From: Bacteroidales bacterium
GTDB taxonomy: Bacteria > Bacteroidota > Bacteroidia > Bacteroidales > UBA3824
NCBI GenBank assembly: GCA_017530465.1
Contig: JAFXMJ010000036.1
Coordinates: 1-6,869, forward strand
DNA: 6,869 nt
Direction: 5' to 3'
Positions 6,177 through 6,869 of this stretch are shown one piece after another. Below the pieces are notes generated by a model. That model was not told the origin of the DNA, did no database searches, and worked only from the letters and a program-made list of their open reading frames with translations. Position numbers and translations under genes: made by a program. Position 1 is the first letter of the stretch. Each line of letters begins with the position of its first letter.

Positions 6177-6869
6177 TTAAGATACTTTTACGTTCAATGC
6201 GGTGAGCATGTTGCCGTAAACGCCGTTGAGAGCCTGGAGGTTCTTGCCGAGCTTGTTAACTTCGTTGGCGTAAACCTTTGCGCCCTGAACAGAATCTTTA
6301 AGTCCCTGGATAACAGAGTCGAAGTCGTTGAGCTGGAGCTCAAATACGCCGTTGATGGCGCCAAGATTCTTATTGAGCTTCGAGATGTTGGAGCTGTACT
6401 CCTTGTTGCCGTCGGTGAGAGCGGAGAAGTCCACCTGACCGAGCTTCGTGATCTGGCCCTGAACAGAACCCATGGTGTTAGCCATGTCTTCAGCAGAAGA
6501 GTTGAACGAAGCGATAGCTGTAGAAGCAGCAGAGATGTTGTCAGTGAAGTTCTTGGAAGCTGCGGCAGCCGAAGATACCGAAGTAAGATCCTTGACATTC
6601 TCGTTGAAGTTTGCAAAGTTGTTCTGGAGCTTGTCGAAGAAGTTCTTGCCACCAGCCTTCTCGAGCATATTGTCGAATGCCGCGAGAGCGTCGCCTGTTG
6701 AGCCTGCGCCTTTCTTGGGACCAGAAACTTCGCCGCTGTAGAACAGCTGGTAACCGGAGTTGGTCTTGTCGATTACGCCTGCCAAGGGATCTACGGTGCA
6801 GATCGGGAGGGTCTCGCCACGCTTCTCTGCGGCTTCCTCGTCTTCCTCAGTGAACAACAGCTCGGGGAA
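6177..6869 (-). CDS. gldL: Type IX secretion system motor protein GldL (PorL), 5' end missing
   Basis: The frame runs in from the right edge with no start inside the window; 230 residues are visible before the stop. A TTG at 6857 is an internal Leu, not a start. GldL is the inner-membrane stator partner of GldM. Its two transmembrane helices and the motor glutamate are N-terminal and lie outside the window. What remains is the cytoplasmic C-terminal region. It begins with an acidic FTEEDEEAAEKRGE stretch, passes through low-complexity Ala/Ser-rich helix (TSVSSAAAASKNFTDN and following), and ends in conserved helices with ALNGVYGNMLTALNV near the C-terminus. A helix motif is repeated about 42 residues apart (LNKNLGAINGVFELQL and LGKNLQALNGVYGNML). 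The assignment rests on this C-terminal pattern together with its position directly before gldM. Confidence 0.93.
   Translation of the reverse strand, partial: FPELLFTEEDEEAAEKRGETLPICTVDPLAGVIDKTNSGYQLFYSGEVSGPKKGAGSTGDALAAFDNMLEKAGGKNFFDKLQNNFANFNENVKDLTSVSSAAAASKNFTDNISAASTAIASFNSSAEDMANTMGSVQGQITKLGQVDFSALTDGNKEYSSNISKLNKNLGAINGVFELQLNDFDSVIQGLKDSVQGAKVYANEVNKLGKNLQALNGVYGNMLTALNVKVS
6204..6377 (-). repeat. Internal 16-residue repeat in GldL C-terminus
   Basis: Two coding segments, 6330-6377 (LNKNLGAINGVFELQL) and 6204-6251 (LGKNLQALNGVYGNML), lie 126 bases apart in the same frame and share nine of sixteen residues. They share the pattern L-x-K-N-L-x-A-[IL]-N-G-V-[FY]. This suggests a duplicated helical hairpin in the cytoplasmic tail. 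It is probably a family trait rather than special to this strain. Confidence 0.5.

Noticed and set aside
6177..6857. TTG at 6857 as the start of gldL
   Set aside because: The frame continues upstream to the window edge, and a GldL starting there would lack both transmembrane helices.

Overview
The window is a piece of a Bacteroidota chromosome, most likely Bacteroidales. The three core type IX secretion system (T9SS) genes gldL, gldM and gldN occur in the standard order. The leaders of gldM, gldN and the 365-residue lipoprotein gene are AT-rich and lack an obvious Shine-Dalgarno sequence, as is usual in this phylum. All five genes lie on the minus strand, so transcription runs from right to left in these coordinates.

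Right part (3406-6869): the 3' end of gldL (its start lies outside the window), then complete gldM and complete gldN. GldL and GldM form the proton-driven inner-membrane motor of the T9SS. GldM spans the periplasm and contacts GldN, which belongs to the periplasmic ring at the outer membrane. The gldL-gldM spacer is 88 bases with no clear structure. The gldM-gldN spacer is 136 bases and holds two inverted repeats, one of which has a competing inner hairpin. A strong hairpin with flanking A and T runs follows gldN (3329-3370) and closes the T9SS block.

Left part (1-3236): a two-gene lipoprotein unit. The first gene encodes a 365-residue lipoprotein resembling the BMP/PnrA (Med) class of periplasmic binding proteins. 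It overlaps by 11 bases a second gene that runs off the left edge after 716 codons. This second product has a lipobox, a type 1 periplasmic-binding-protein domain and then a C13 (legumain / GPI8-like) cysteine peptidase domain with its Asn, His and Cys active-site residues visible. Because this frame leaves the window it is easy to miss in an ORF scan; I read it by hand from 2149 to 2 and found no stop.

The T9SS genes are ordinary. The lipoprotein pair is the unusual part: a binding-protein-like lipoprotein translationally coupled to a binding-protein/legumain-fold protease fusion, next to a secretion system whose own cargo sortase (PorU) belongs to the same peptidase clan (CD). A functional link to the T9SS is an inference from position only, and the terminator between the two blocks argues that they are transcribed separately. 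I saw no tRNA, rRNA, CRISPR array or insertion sequence. No stretch over 300 bases is without a gene.
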